A program made the translations under genes and the position numbers. This document shows, in pieces, positions 9,213 to 18,600 of a stretch of DNA of 64,000 nt (position 1 is its first letter; every line of letters begins with the position of its first letter). The notes below the pieces were generated by a model. The model worked only from the letters and a program-made list of their open reading frames with translations, was not told the DNA's origin and made no database searches. Source of the stretch: Actinomycetales bacterium (GTDB taxonomy: Bacteria; Actinomycetota; Actinomycetes; Actinomycetales; Kineosporiaceae); contig JAAYAH010000190.1 in NCBI GenBank assembly GCA_012719445.1, positions 1 through 64,000 of the forward strand. The letters run 5' to 3'.

Positions 9213-9629
9213 TCACTCGTGGAAGACACGCTGCCGGAGCACGGTGCTCGAGATGTGCCGGGTGTACGACAGGTAGACGATATCCACACCGATCTCGGCG
9301 AACCGCTCCTCGATCTCCAACCAACTGGGACTGCCCTTCCAGTCGTCGCCCACGAACACGACGTCGAACTTGAGGTTGTTCCACGCCTCCACCTTGTTCA
9401 TGTTCACCTGCGGCACGACATCATCGACATACCGCACGTTCCCGACGATCTCCATCCGCTCCAGGAAGGGCACGATCGGACGCCGGCCCTTGCGGGACTC
9501 GACCAGCTCGTCGGTGCCAACCCCCACGATCAGGTAGTCGCAACGTTCCCGAGCCCGGCGCAGGATGTTGAGGTGCCCGACATGGAACATGTCGAAGGTT
9601 CCCGGCACGTACCCGATCCGGTTCGTCAT
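9213..9629 (-). CDS. Glycerol-3-phosphate cytidylyltransferase-like protein (TagD family)
   Basis: A 138-aa nucleotidyltransferase with the canonical site GTFDMFHVGHLNILRRA (HVGH intact) and a C-terminal YTRHISSTVLR matching the RTxGISTT element. It would activate a polyol phosphate with CTP. It is first in the leftward cassette with the CDP-alcohol phosphotransferase (112 bp downstream) and the HxGY paralogue. The ATG at 9629 is preceded by GGAGGGG about ten bases upstream. Having two diverged paralogues in one operon suggests two different CDP-alcohols or a heteromer. Confidence 0.87.
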   Translation of the reverse strand: MTNRIGYVPGTFDMFHVGHLNILRRARERCDYLIVGVGTDELVESRKGRRPIVPFLERMEIVGNVRYVDDVVPQVNMNKVEAWNNLKFDVVFVGDDWKGSPSWLEIEERFAEIGVDIVYLSYTRHISSTVLRQRVFHE

Positions 9630-9884
9630 ACCCCGATCCCCTCCGCAGCCGGCTGCCTACCCGTCCCGCCACGACGGCCTCCGCGGCCCGCGGCGACACC
9701 GGGGAGGGCGTGGTCCGACGGTGCCCTGCCCAGCCGATGTCCGCCGGATTCGCGGCGGGTACGGCTCACAGTGCCAGACCGTAGACTCTCATGCCTGGCA
9801 TTCGGGAGATCCCGGACCCCGTATTCCCCCGGTCGGCCCACCGGGGCGGGTCGACCGGTCACCGGCTCGGCCGCCGTCAGCTCG

Positions 9885-12800
9885 TCACCCCGCGGTGAAG
9901 CTCAGCACCAACTGCGGGCGGCCGGACGTCGCCCCCTCACGGGACACCAGCAGGATCGAGTCGTCACCGTCGGGTGAGACCGCCAGGGTGGTCCGCCGGC
10001 CCAGCAGCCCCCGGAACCGGCCGACATCCAACGGGATCGTGGAGGACGTGTTCACCGCCGTGCCCGCCGGGACGGTACCGAGGACGGTCGTTCCCAGAGT
10101 GGGTCTCGTGTCCCAGATCACCCCGGTCTCGGTCCAGTCGTCACCCGCCGTCACGATCGTGTGGCTGCTCCCCGAACTGGCCGCCGAGGACGCGGTGGTG
10201 CGCAGCCGCAGCTCCGCCCCGGCCAGTTCCTGCCCGGCCGGCACCGACGGCAGGTCGAAGCGCAGGTACGCGATCTGCAACGGACTGCTGTCCGCGATCA
10301 TGGTTGTGGAGGTGCCGAAGTTGGTGGTCCGCATCGCGGAGTTGACGTAGGTGTCGGCGGTCGGAGTGAGGGTGAGGATCACCGGCGGTCGCGGCATGGT
10401 GACGCTCACCGCCGCCGACGGCGGCCCGGTGTTGCCCGCCGCGTCGTGGGCGACCACCCGGTAGGACCAGGTGCCCTCGGGGACGCCCGGCTCCGCGAAC
10501 GTCCTCCCGGTGGCCGTGCCCACCTGCGCCGAGTTCGTCAGCGGGTCGCCGGGGGCCGCCGTCCGGTACACCGCGTAGCCGGTGACGGCACGGTTGTCGG
10601 TCGCCGTGGCCCAGGCCAGGTTCGCCGTCTGCCCCGACCGGGTCACCGTCAGCCAGGTAACCGCGGACGGCGGCTCCAGGTCGAGGTCGGCCTCCGGCCG
10701 GCCAGGAAGTGGTCTGCAGCCTCGGCGCCGCTCAGGGCCCGGTGGTAGACCGCGAACTCGTCGACGTCCCCGGCGACGGCGCTCTTCGCCGGACGGTTCG
10801 GCCAGCCGCTCAGCGTGTCGTAGCCGAGCTTCCAGTACCCCGGGTAGGAAGCGTTCGCGGTGCTCGCGCCGGAGGCGACCCGGACGCCGTCGACGTACAG
10901 CCGCATCCCGTCCGGACCCGAGGTGGCGACGACGTGGTGCCACTGCCTGTCGTTGTAGGCACTGGTCGAGGCGATGGTCACCCTCGTCGAGCCGGAGAGG
11001 GTGCCGAAGGTGAGCCGCCCGGTGTCGGTGAGGTAGAGCAGCCGGTCGGTGCGGGTGCTCAGCGAGTTCCGGTACACCGGCGGGGAACTGCCCGGCGGCT
11101 CCCGTTCGTACAGCTCCGTCCTGCGGTCGCCGAACCCGGCGAGCCGGCCCCCGCTCGTGCCCGCGGTCCGGAACCACAGCTCGACCGTGTACTCCGACGG
11201 GCCGGTCATCGCCGGCTCGAAGGCGTTGGTGAAGCTCTCCGCGATCCGGCCGGTGGTGCCGCTGAACCGGACCGAGTTCCCCGACCCGTCGGCCAGGGCG
11301 CTCGGGGCACCGAGGGCGTACCCGTCCGGTGAGACGGTGGTGTAGCCGCGGTCGGCCGTGGCCCGGCGGGCGTTCCCGGAGGAGTCCAGCATCCGCGCCC
11401 GGTAGTAGGCGGCCCCGTTGCGGGTCGCCGCCTGCTGCTCGGCCGTCTCGTCGAGGCGCCAGTACAGGGCCGGCGAGTCCGCGAGCACCGCGGCGGGGTA
11501 CCCGGTGTCGGTGGCCGCCGTGGTCACGGTGACGGCGGGGCCCTTGAGGCTGGTGTTCTCGCCGTCGGGTTCGAGGACCCGGAGCCGGTACTGGACCACC
11601 TGCCCCGGCTCCACCCCCGTGTCGAGATAGGAGAGCTGCCCGCGGGTCCACTCCCGCGAGCGCGCGGTGACCGTGTGGACGAGGGTGGTGTCCCGGTACA
11701 GCTCGTAGGTGAGGGCGTCCTCGTCCCGGTCGTAGGCGGCGATCCAGCTCACCACGTTCGCGCCGGCCCTGGTGGCCAGGACCGTCGGCACCGGGGGCGA
11801 CGCCGCGCGGAGGTCCGCCCGGCCGAACCGGGTCAGTCCGCGCTGGGCGACGGCGTTCACCGTGCTGAACTCCCCGCCGACCCAGAGGTGGTCGCCGGAG
11901 ACGGTGAGCGCCCGCGGCCCCTGGGGGGCGCTGCCGACGCCGTCGTTGGTGTCGGGGAAGAAGGTGGGGATGAGCTCCTTCGTCACCACGTCCTGGCCGG
12001 TGAGGTGGTTGCGGATCCCGTCCTCGAGCCACCCGCCGGGCGTGGTGGAGCACTCGTGGGCGTGGTGCCCGGCGTAGAGCACCCCCCGGTCGACGACGAG
12101 GGCCTGGGTCGCCCCGAGGCAGTAGTCCTTCCAGACCAGCTCCCCGGTGGCGAGGTCACCGGCGATCCGGCCGTCGAAGACGCCGTACCCGCTGCCCTCG
12201 TCCCCGACGTAGAACGACGTCGCGTCCCGGGTGATCGCCTTGGGCACGGAGTTCGCGGGGATCCAGCCGGGGAAGAACTGGACCACGGCGAGCGAGGTCG
12301 GGTCGACGGCGACGAGGCCCTTGTTGGTGGTCCCGTTCACCGTGGCGAAGTCACCGCCGACGAGCACCTTGCCGAAGTCGGGGGCTGCCTGCACCGCCCG
12401 CACCGGGGCGTCGAGGGTGACCGTCCCCGACATCAGGGTGCCGTTCGCGGTCAGCCCGGCGAACCGGGTCCTGGTCCTGCCGTCCATCCTGGTGAAGTCG
12501 CCGCCGACGTAGAGGGCCGTCGACGACGCCGAGAGGGCGCGCACCGCCGCCGAGACGTCGGGCCTGCGGAAGGACGAACTGGGCAGCAGCGCGCAGGTGC
12601 TCGGGTTCAGCGCGACCAGGCCGGCGACCCCGACCCCGCCCACCCGTCCGAACGAGCCGCCGACGTAGAGCCGGTCACCGGCCGGCGAGGCCTCCAGGGC
12701 GAACACCCTGGCCCGACCGCTGGAGGAGGTGATCGAGGGATGGCACGGCAGCACCTCGCCCGTCGCGGCGTCGAAGGCCGCGAGGTTGTTGCGGGTCACC

Positions 12801-13072
12801 TCCCTGGAGTCCCCCACGGCCGCCCCCGGCGGGCGCACCTTGGTGAACTCGCCGCCCGCGTAGACGACGCCGCCGACGGACTCCAGCGCCCACACCGGGC
12901 CGTTGGTCTGCCAGGTGGACAGGGCGTCGGCGCTGAAGGTCGCGGGCAGCGTGCCCGCGGCGGCCAGGGCGGAGGGCGTGGCGAGCTCGGCACCGGGCCC
13001 GAGGGGGGTGGCTCCTGTCGCGACGACCAGCGCCCCGATCGCCGCCACCCGCAACCGACGCCGTGCGTTCAT
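9885..13072 (-). pseudogene. Exported beta-propeller / LamG / Fn3 / DNRLRE surface protein, frameshifted
   Basis: Paralogue of the giant protein at 15669. The ATG at 13072 opens a frame with signal peptide MNARRRLRVAAIGALVV… and ribosome site GAGGAC. Next come Rax2/kelch-like propeller repeats (GGxF units), an Fn3-like segment, and a LamG domain starting at YWRLDE with the core DRQWHHVV. That frame stops at 10649. Homology then continues in the -1 frame from about 10697 down to the stop at 9885, covering one Fn3 (NRAVTGYAVYR) and a C-terminal DNRLRE/CBM96-like domain (ADTYVNSAMRTTNFG). The break lies in CCGGCCGG at about 10694-10703: adding one CCGG unit, or a single G, restores alignment with the paralogue. 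It may be a true mutation, a slippage-prone phase switch or a sequence error. As read, the protein lacks its last Fn3 and carbohydrate-binding domain. Confidence 0.82.
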
Positions 13073-13181
13073 CGTCCTCACCCTCCCCGAACGACCCGTT
13101 TGGTCACGGCCCGAAAACGTTAAGGTAAGGCAGCTCAGCGGGGGCGTGCCGGGGAATCGAGGGCAACGGCCCACAAGGGCA

Positions 13182-14402
13182 TCAGCCGGTCGTCCGAACG
13201 ATGCTGATCCGGAGGTGCCACCACCCGACAGCGGCCCCGACCCCCGCGGAGACCGCCAGCGCGAGGGAGACCGCCCGGACCTCGCCGACCGCGAGAGCCG
13301 CGGTCACTCCGAGGGCGGCCGTCAGCATCGCGACAACGGTCTTCTGCCGTATCAGCCGACCCGCCTCACCGCGCACCTTCAGGCCCAGCGTCCAGGCCGC
13401 TGCCAGGCCGACCCCGACGTACTCCAGCACGGTGAACGGCAGCACCGAGCGGGCTCCGTCCCAGGTGTCGCCCAGCAACGCCGTCCCCCACCGGTCGGGG
13501 AGCGCGAGCACCATCGCCCCCCAGACGATCACGACGGCCAGCACCCCCGTTGCGGTGAGCAGGCAGAAGCGCCGGTCGGCCGAGCGGGAACGACGGGCCA
13601 GCGCCGGCGTCAGCGCCAGGTTGACGAAGGCGAGCAGGACGTTCAGCGGTCCGACGAGCGTGCCCGCGCCCCGGATGCTGCCCGCCGCGGCGTCCGAGAT
13701 CGACGCCCCGACGGCCGAGACCACGAGGATGGACGCTCCCTGCATCACCACGGTGCCGTAGGCCACCGAGCCGCTCGTGCGGTCGATCGACCGCAGGGCA
13801 CGGACCCCCGCCCGGAGATCCGGGCGGACCCGGAGCCCGACCAGGGCGACGAGCAGCGCGGCGACCGCCGCCGCCGTCCAGGCGCTGAGCAGGACGGCCG
13901 CCCCCAGCCGGTTCGCCACCGGGAAGATGGCGGCCATGGCGAGCAGCCAGGTCAGGTCGGAGGCCAGCGCGACCCCCGGCCGCCGGGAGGCCACCGCGCC
14001 GAACCGGAGCGCGTCCTGCAGGCAGACCACCGGGGTGGAGACCGCGACCAGGCAGGTCAGCACGGCGTCGCGGCCATCCGTCACCGCCCACGCCGGCACC
14101 ATGACCACGAGCAGGAGCAGGGGCGAGAGCACCGACAGCGCCCCCAGCGAGGCGGCCGTCTCGGCCCGCACCGCCTCCCGCGTGGTGCGCAGCGAGATCG
14201 ACGTCCCGAACCAGGACCGGCTCACCCCGAGGGCGGAGACCAGGATGGCGTAGGCGATGGCGAACCGGCCGAACTCCTGCTCGCCCAGGGCGCGCGCCAC
14301 CAGGACCACCGCGAGCAGGTTGGACAGGCTGGAGGCGCCCTGGTCGGCGACCACCACGAGGCGCTGGCGCACGGCTCGTACCGCCCCCGTCGGCTGACGC
14401 AC
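13182..14402 (-). CDS. Polysaccharide flippase-like membrane protein (Wzx/MOP superfamily)
   Basis: A 406-aa, almost wholly hydrophobic protein with about 12 predicted helices and the charged loops typical of Wzx/oligosaccharide flippases. It starts near the N-terminus with VVVADQGASSLSNLLAVVLV, a common flippase opening (first helix with Q/G/S polar residues). Expected role: moving lipid-linked repeat units across the membrane. I chose the GTG at 14402 because the open frame further upstream overlaps the glycosyltransferase gene, whose stop is 15 bp away. It is probably co-transcribed with that GT4 gene. A Wzx call by topology and context is good, but sequence similarity among flippases is low. 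Confidence 0.72.
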   Translation of the reverse strand: MRQPTGAVRAVRQRLVVVADQGASSLSNLLAVVLVARALGEQEFGRFAIAYAILVSALGVSRSWFGTSISLRTTREAVRAETAASLGALSVLSPLLLLVVMVPAWAVTDGRDAVLTCLVAVSTPVVCLQDALRFGAVASRRPGVALASDLTWLLAMAAIFPVANRLGAAVLLSAWTAAAVAALLVALVGLRVRPDLRAGVRALRSIDRTSGSVAYGTVVMQGASILVVSAVGASISDAAAGSIRGAGTLVGPLNVLLAFVNLALTPALARRSRSADRRFCLLTATGVLAVVIVWGAMVLALPDRWGTALLGDTWDGARSVLPFTVLEYVGVGLAAAWTLGLKVRGEAGRLIRQKTVVAMLTAALGVTAALAVGEVRAVSLALAVSAGVGAAVGWWHLRISIVRTTG

Positions 14403-14416
14403 CCGGCGGGCCCGGC

Positions 14417-15571
14417 TCAGGGCGCCGGGACGCGCCCGCGCCCCGCCGGGATCGCCGCGAGGTAGGACTCCTCGAGCCTCCGGCCCACGGCCTCGATGCT
14501 CAAAGAGCGATCGACCAGGGCTCGGCCGTTCTCGCCGCTTTTCCGGGCCAGGGCGGGGTCGGCGAGCAGGCCCTCGACGGCGGCGGCGAGAGCGGCCGGG
14601 TCGTCCGCGGGGACGATCGTCCCGGCACCCGCCTCGGCGATCATCGGGGCGAGCCCGCAGGCCTCGGTCACCACGACGGGAACCCCGACGGACATGGCCT
14701 CCACGACCACCATGGGGAAGGCGTCCCGGGCTGAGGGCAGCACGAACACCGACGCGCGGGCGATCCGGGCCAGGCTGCCTGCCATGGGCGCGACGCCGCC
14801 GTAGGACACCCGGGTCAGCTCCGGCCGGCGCGCGATCGCCGCCGTGACCGCGGGCAACTCCCCCTCGTCCGGCCCCAGCAGGGTGAAGTCGGCGTCGACC
14901 CCCCTGGCCAGCAGCAGTTGCGCGGCCTCGACGAAGCGCACCGGCCGCTTGCACTCGTGCAGCCGGGCCAGGTAGAGCACCTCCGGCGGGCCGTCCGCCC
15001 CCTCGGCGGGCAGGTCGGCGGTGGGGACGCCGTTGGGCAGGATCTCCACCGGCAGGTCACCGAACCCCAGCGCCCTGACGCCGTCGAGCTCCTCACCGGT
15101 GAGCACGAAGCCGGTGGCCGCGCGCCGCATCGCCCCGCGCACCAGCAGCCGGTCGAAGGCCCACGCCGACCGCCGCGGCGAGGGCACCACCATGCCGTGG
15201 GTCTGGACCACGTACGGCACCCGGAGCAGGCGCAGCAGCTGCGCCGCCGGGGCCGTGGTCAGGTCCCGGGCCAGGTGCACGTGACAGACGTCGAACGACC
15301 GGCCGTGGGTGAGCAGCCACGCGTGCAGGCCGGGGGTCCAGTGGTAGGCGAAGCTGCGCCCGCCCGCGAGGTCGAGGGACCGGAAGAGCCGGCGGGACGT
15401 CGCGCCGAGCACCCGGGCCGGATCCCTGCGGGCCGCGGAGTCCGCCCCGGCGACGAGCACCGCCTGGTGACCGCGCCGGTTCAGCTCGTCGACCTGGTTG
15501 ACCGCCACCCGGAGCGGTCCGCCGTAGCTGGCCTCCCCGTCGACGAGGTTGACCACATGGGCGATCCTCAC
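14417..15571 (-). CDS. GT4-family glycosyltransferase
   Basis: A retaining glycosyltransferase of GT-B fold (384 aa), expected to add one sugar to a lipid-linked repeat unit on the cytoplasmic membrane face. The N-terminal Gly-rich loop is GEASYGGPLRVAVNQ. The C-terminal half has the GT4 hallmarks VLYLARLHECKRP and the E-x7-E region FPMVVVEAMSVGVPVV. The GTG at 15571 is preceded by GGAGAGG with about 9 bases spacing. The flippase gene follows 14 bp downstream on the same strand. Donor and acceptor are unknown. Confidence 0.87.
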   Translation of the reverse strand: MRIAHVVNLVDGEASYGGPLRVAVNQVDELNRRGHQAVLVAGADSAARRDPARVLGATSRRLFRSLDLAGGRSFAYHWTPGLHAWLLTHGRSFDVCHVHLARDLTTAPAAQLLRLLRVPYVVQTHGMVVPSPRRSAWAFDRLLVRGAMRRAATGFVLTGEELDGVRALGFGDLPVEILPNGVPTADLPAEGADGPPEVLYLARLHECKRPVRFVEAAQLLLARGVDADFTLLGPDEGELPAVTAAIARRPELTRVSYGGVAPMAGSLARIARASVFVLPSARDAFPMVVVEAMSVGVPVVVTEACGLAPMIAEAGAGTIVPADDPAALAAAVEGLLADPALARKSGENGRALVDRSLSIEAVGRRLEESYLAAIPAGRGRVPAP

Positions 15572-15586
15572 GCCCGCCCTCTCCTC

Positions 15587-15646
15587 TCCCCGTGACCGGG
15601 CGTGCCCCCGGTCCTGTCCCCGTGACCGGGCGTGCCCCCGGTCCTG
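15587..15646. repeat. Tandem duplication, 30-bp unit x2
   Basis: A 30-bp unit is duplicated exactly at 15587-15616 and 15617-15646. Each copy contains TGACCGGGCGTGCCCCCGGT. The second copy forms the left arm of the terminator hairpin of the next gene, so the duplication places half of that hairpin just upstream of the GT4 start. Confidence 0.85.
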
Positions 15647-15659
15647 TGGGGGCACGCCC
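15628..15659 (-). terminator. Strong hairpin terminator of the giant surface-protein gene
   Basis: A perfect 12-bp stem (GGGCGTGCCCCC at 15628-15639 with its complement at 15648-15659) and 8-nt loop lie 9 bp beyond the stop at 15669. It should separate the giant gene from the GT4 start at 15571. There is no U-tract. Confidence 0.75.
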
Positions 15660-15668
15660 GTCGGGCGG

Positions 15669-18600
15669 TCAGGTGTAGCTCAGCACCAGCACCGGCCTGG
15701 CCGCGGTCGACGCGAAGGTACGGGTCGCGAACTGGGCACTGTCGGCGCCCGCCATGGTCAGCGCGAGAGTGGTGCTGCCGGTCAGCTCACGCAGCGGTGC
15801 CGGGTCGAGCATGATCTGGTAGGTCGTGCCCATCGCCGCCACCTCCGGCAGGGTACCCAGTACCGCGCCATCCGTTGCGGGGCGGTCGTTCCAGGTCACC
15901 GTGGCCTCGTCCCAGGCGTCGGAGCCCAGTCGCACCGTCACCGGATCGGGGGTGAGGGCGACGGTGGACGCGGTGGACCGCAGGCGCAGGGTGGCCCCGG
16001 TGAGCCGCAGCCCGGACGGCGCCTGCGGCAGTTCGAACCGCAGCAGGGCCCTGGTGTCGGGGGTGCCGTCGACGAGCATGGTGGTCGCACCCCCGAACGC
16101 CGTGGTCTTGGCCCCCGCGTTGACGTAGGTGTCGGCCGTCGCGGTGAGCGTCACCTCCTGCGGGTCACCCCTGGTGACGGTGACCGGCACCGCAGGGGAC
16201 CCGGCGCTCGCGTTGCCGGCCTCGTCCCGGGCGATGACCCGGTAGTGCCAGGTGCCCGCGGGCACGTCGGACTCGGTTGCCGAGGTGCCCGAGACCGAGG
16301 CCACCCGGGTGGCCGAGGACGGCGTGAAGCCGGCGGTGCTGCCACGGTGCACCTCGTAGCCGGTGACGCCGCGGTTGTCCGTCGCTGCGGACCAGGTCAC
16401 CGCCACCTCACCGCCGTCCGCCGTGACCGTCACGTCCTCCGGCACCGAGGGCGGGGTGGTGTCCGGGGCCAGCACCTCGACCGGCTGGGAGGCACCGGCA
16501 TCGCTGCGGTTGCCCGCGGCGTCCACCGCCACCACCTTGTAGGTCCAGGTGCCCGGAGGCACCGTGGCCTCGGTCGCCGAGGTGGAGGTGGTCTGTGCCA
16601 CCCGGTTGGCGGTCGTCGGGGTGAACCCCGACCCCTCGCCGCGGTGGATCTCGTATCCGGTCACACCGAGGTTGTCGGTGGCCGCCTCCCAGGTGACCTC
16701 GGCCGAGGTGTCCTGGACCTGGGCGGTCACGTCACCGGGGACCGAGGGCGGGCGCCGGTCCACCGCCGACTCCAGACCGCCGACCTGCTCCATGGCGAGC
16801 GCCATCCGCTGGGCGAGGTAGGCGTGTCCGGCGTCCGTCGGGTGCACCCCGTCGGTGCCGACGTAGGCGTCCGCGTTGCCGTCGCCGACCGGTGCGGCGA
16901 TGGTGCCGGTGCCGGTGATCCAGGGCCGCTGCCGGGCCACGAGCTGTCCGGCGGCGTCGTACACCCGCCCGGTGATCGGCGAGATGAACGGGATCTCCTC
17001 GGACGCCGCGACGGAGCGCAGGGTGGCGTCCGTGGTGACCAGGGTGTCCGGTGGTGCCCCGGTGGGCGACCACGGGCCGACCACGAAGAGCTGCGCGTCG
17101 GGAGCGTCCGTCGCGATCGCGGTCACGGTCTGGCGCACCGCGGCCTGGAGGTCGGACTGGGACCGGGTGTGGTCGTTGTAACCGGCCCAGAGGACCACGC
17201 CGTCGGGAGCGTGACTGGCCACGTCGTCGGCGGCCCGTGCCGGGATGGCCACCGAGGCGCCCGGGTCGAGGTACCCGGTTCCGCCGATCGACTGGTTCCA
17301 GGTGTCACCCCAGCCGAGGTAGGCCCCGGCCCGGAGCACCCAGGTACCCGCGCCGGCACCGCTGTTCTGCCCGGAACCCCCGCTGATGGAGTCGCCGAGG
17401 ACGATCCACCGACCCGGCCGGTTCGGGGACTGGGTCAGGGTGCTGCCCGCGGGGACGTACACCCCACCGAACGGCGTGTAGGAGGTCTCCAGAGTGATCC
17501 GGCGGGTGGCCGCCGACCCCAGGTCAACCTTGTACAGCAGCCGGCTGCCCGGCTTGGTGCCGCCGACCGGACGCGGGGTCGCCGTGGTCCGCTGGCCGTC
17601 CACCTTCACCTGGATCGTCTGCGACGTGCTCAGGTACTTGGTGAAGACCTCGAAGACCGGGGCGTTGGTGGTGAACTCCACCGAGTACACCGGCTGGGAG
17701 CCCCGCGCGCTCGGGTACCGCGACGACGGCTGCAGGAACAGCGTGTCGGGGTAGGTGGTGCCGAACGAGAAGCCCGTGGCGCCGGTGAACCGGAACCGGG
17801 CGTCGTTCGGGCGCACCAGGGTCGCGCCGTCGATGGTGGTGTCGACTCCCGACGCCGGATGGGTCGAGGTGAAGATCGCCCCGTCCATCGGGGTGTCCGG
17901 GCCGGTCAGGTCGAGGTCGCTGCCGACGCGCCGGGTGTTCGCCTCCACCCCGGCCGACGGAGTGCCGACGTTGCCCGCGGCGTCCCTGGCGAGCACCCGG
18001 TAGTACCAGGTGCCGTCCGGGACGGCCGTCTCGGTGTACCGGGTGCCCAGGGTGGTGCCGACGAGGGTCTCCGGGCTCGGCGTGGCCGAGGTGGACGGGA
18101 GCCGGTGCACGTCGTAGCCGGTGACGGCGGTGTCGTCCGTCGACGGCTGCCAGGAGAGGTCGACCTCGTCGTCGAAGACCTCGGCGGTGACCCGCCGCGG
18201 CGCGCTGGGCGCCTCGGTGTCGACGACGCTGACCTCACGTTCGGCGGAGGCGGCGCTGGTGCTGCCGACGCCGTCGACGGCGACGACCCGGTAGTACCAG
18301 GTCCCCGGCGGGACGCCGGTCTCGTCGAAGCTCGCCCAGTCGGTGTTACCGACCAGGGTCGAGTCGTCCGGGGTGAAGCCGGAGGTCTGCGACCGGTGCA
18401 CCTGGTACCCGGCGACGAGCATGTCGTCGGTGGACGCGGTCCAGGTCAGCGAGACTCGCGAGGACCGGGTGGTCGCGGTCGGCACGCCCGGCCGCGACGG
18501 GTCGGCGGTGTCCGTCCAGCCACTCGGCCGGCCCTGCCGGAAGTGCTCGAAGATCCGGGCCGAGGTGAGCTGCTTGTCGTAGATGCTCACCTCGTCGATG

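Noticed and set aside
10649-10760. Programmed -1 ribosomal frameshift in the surface paralogue
   Set aside because: The frame relation would fit, but no slippery heptamer or clear downstream pseudoknot is visible; a small deletion is simpler.
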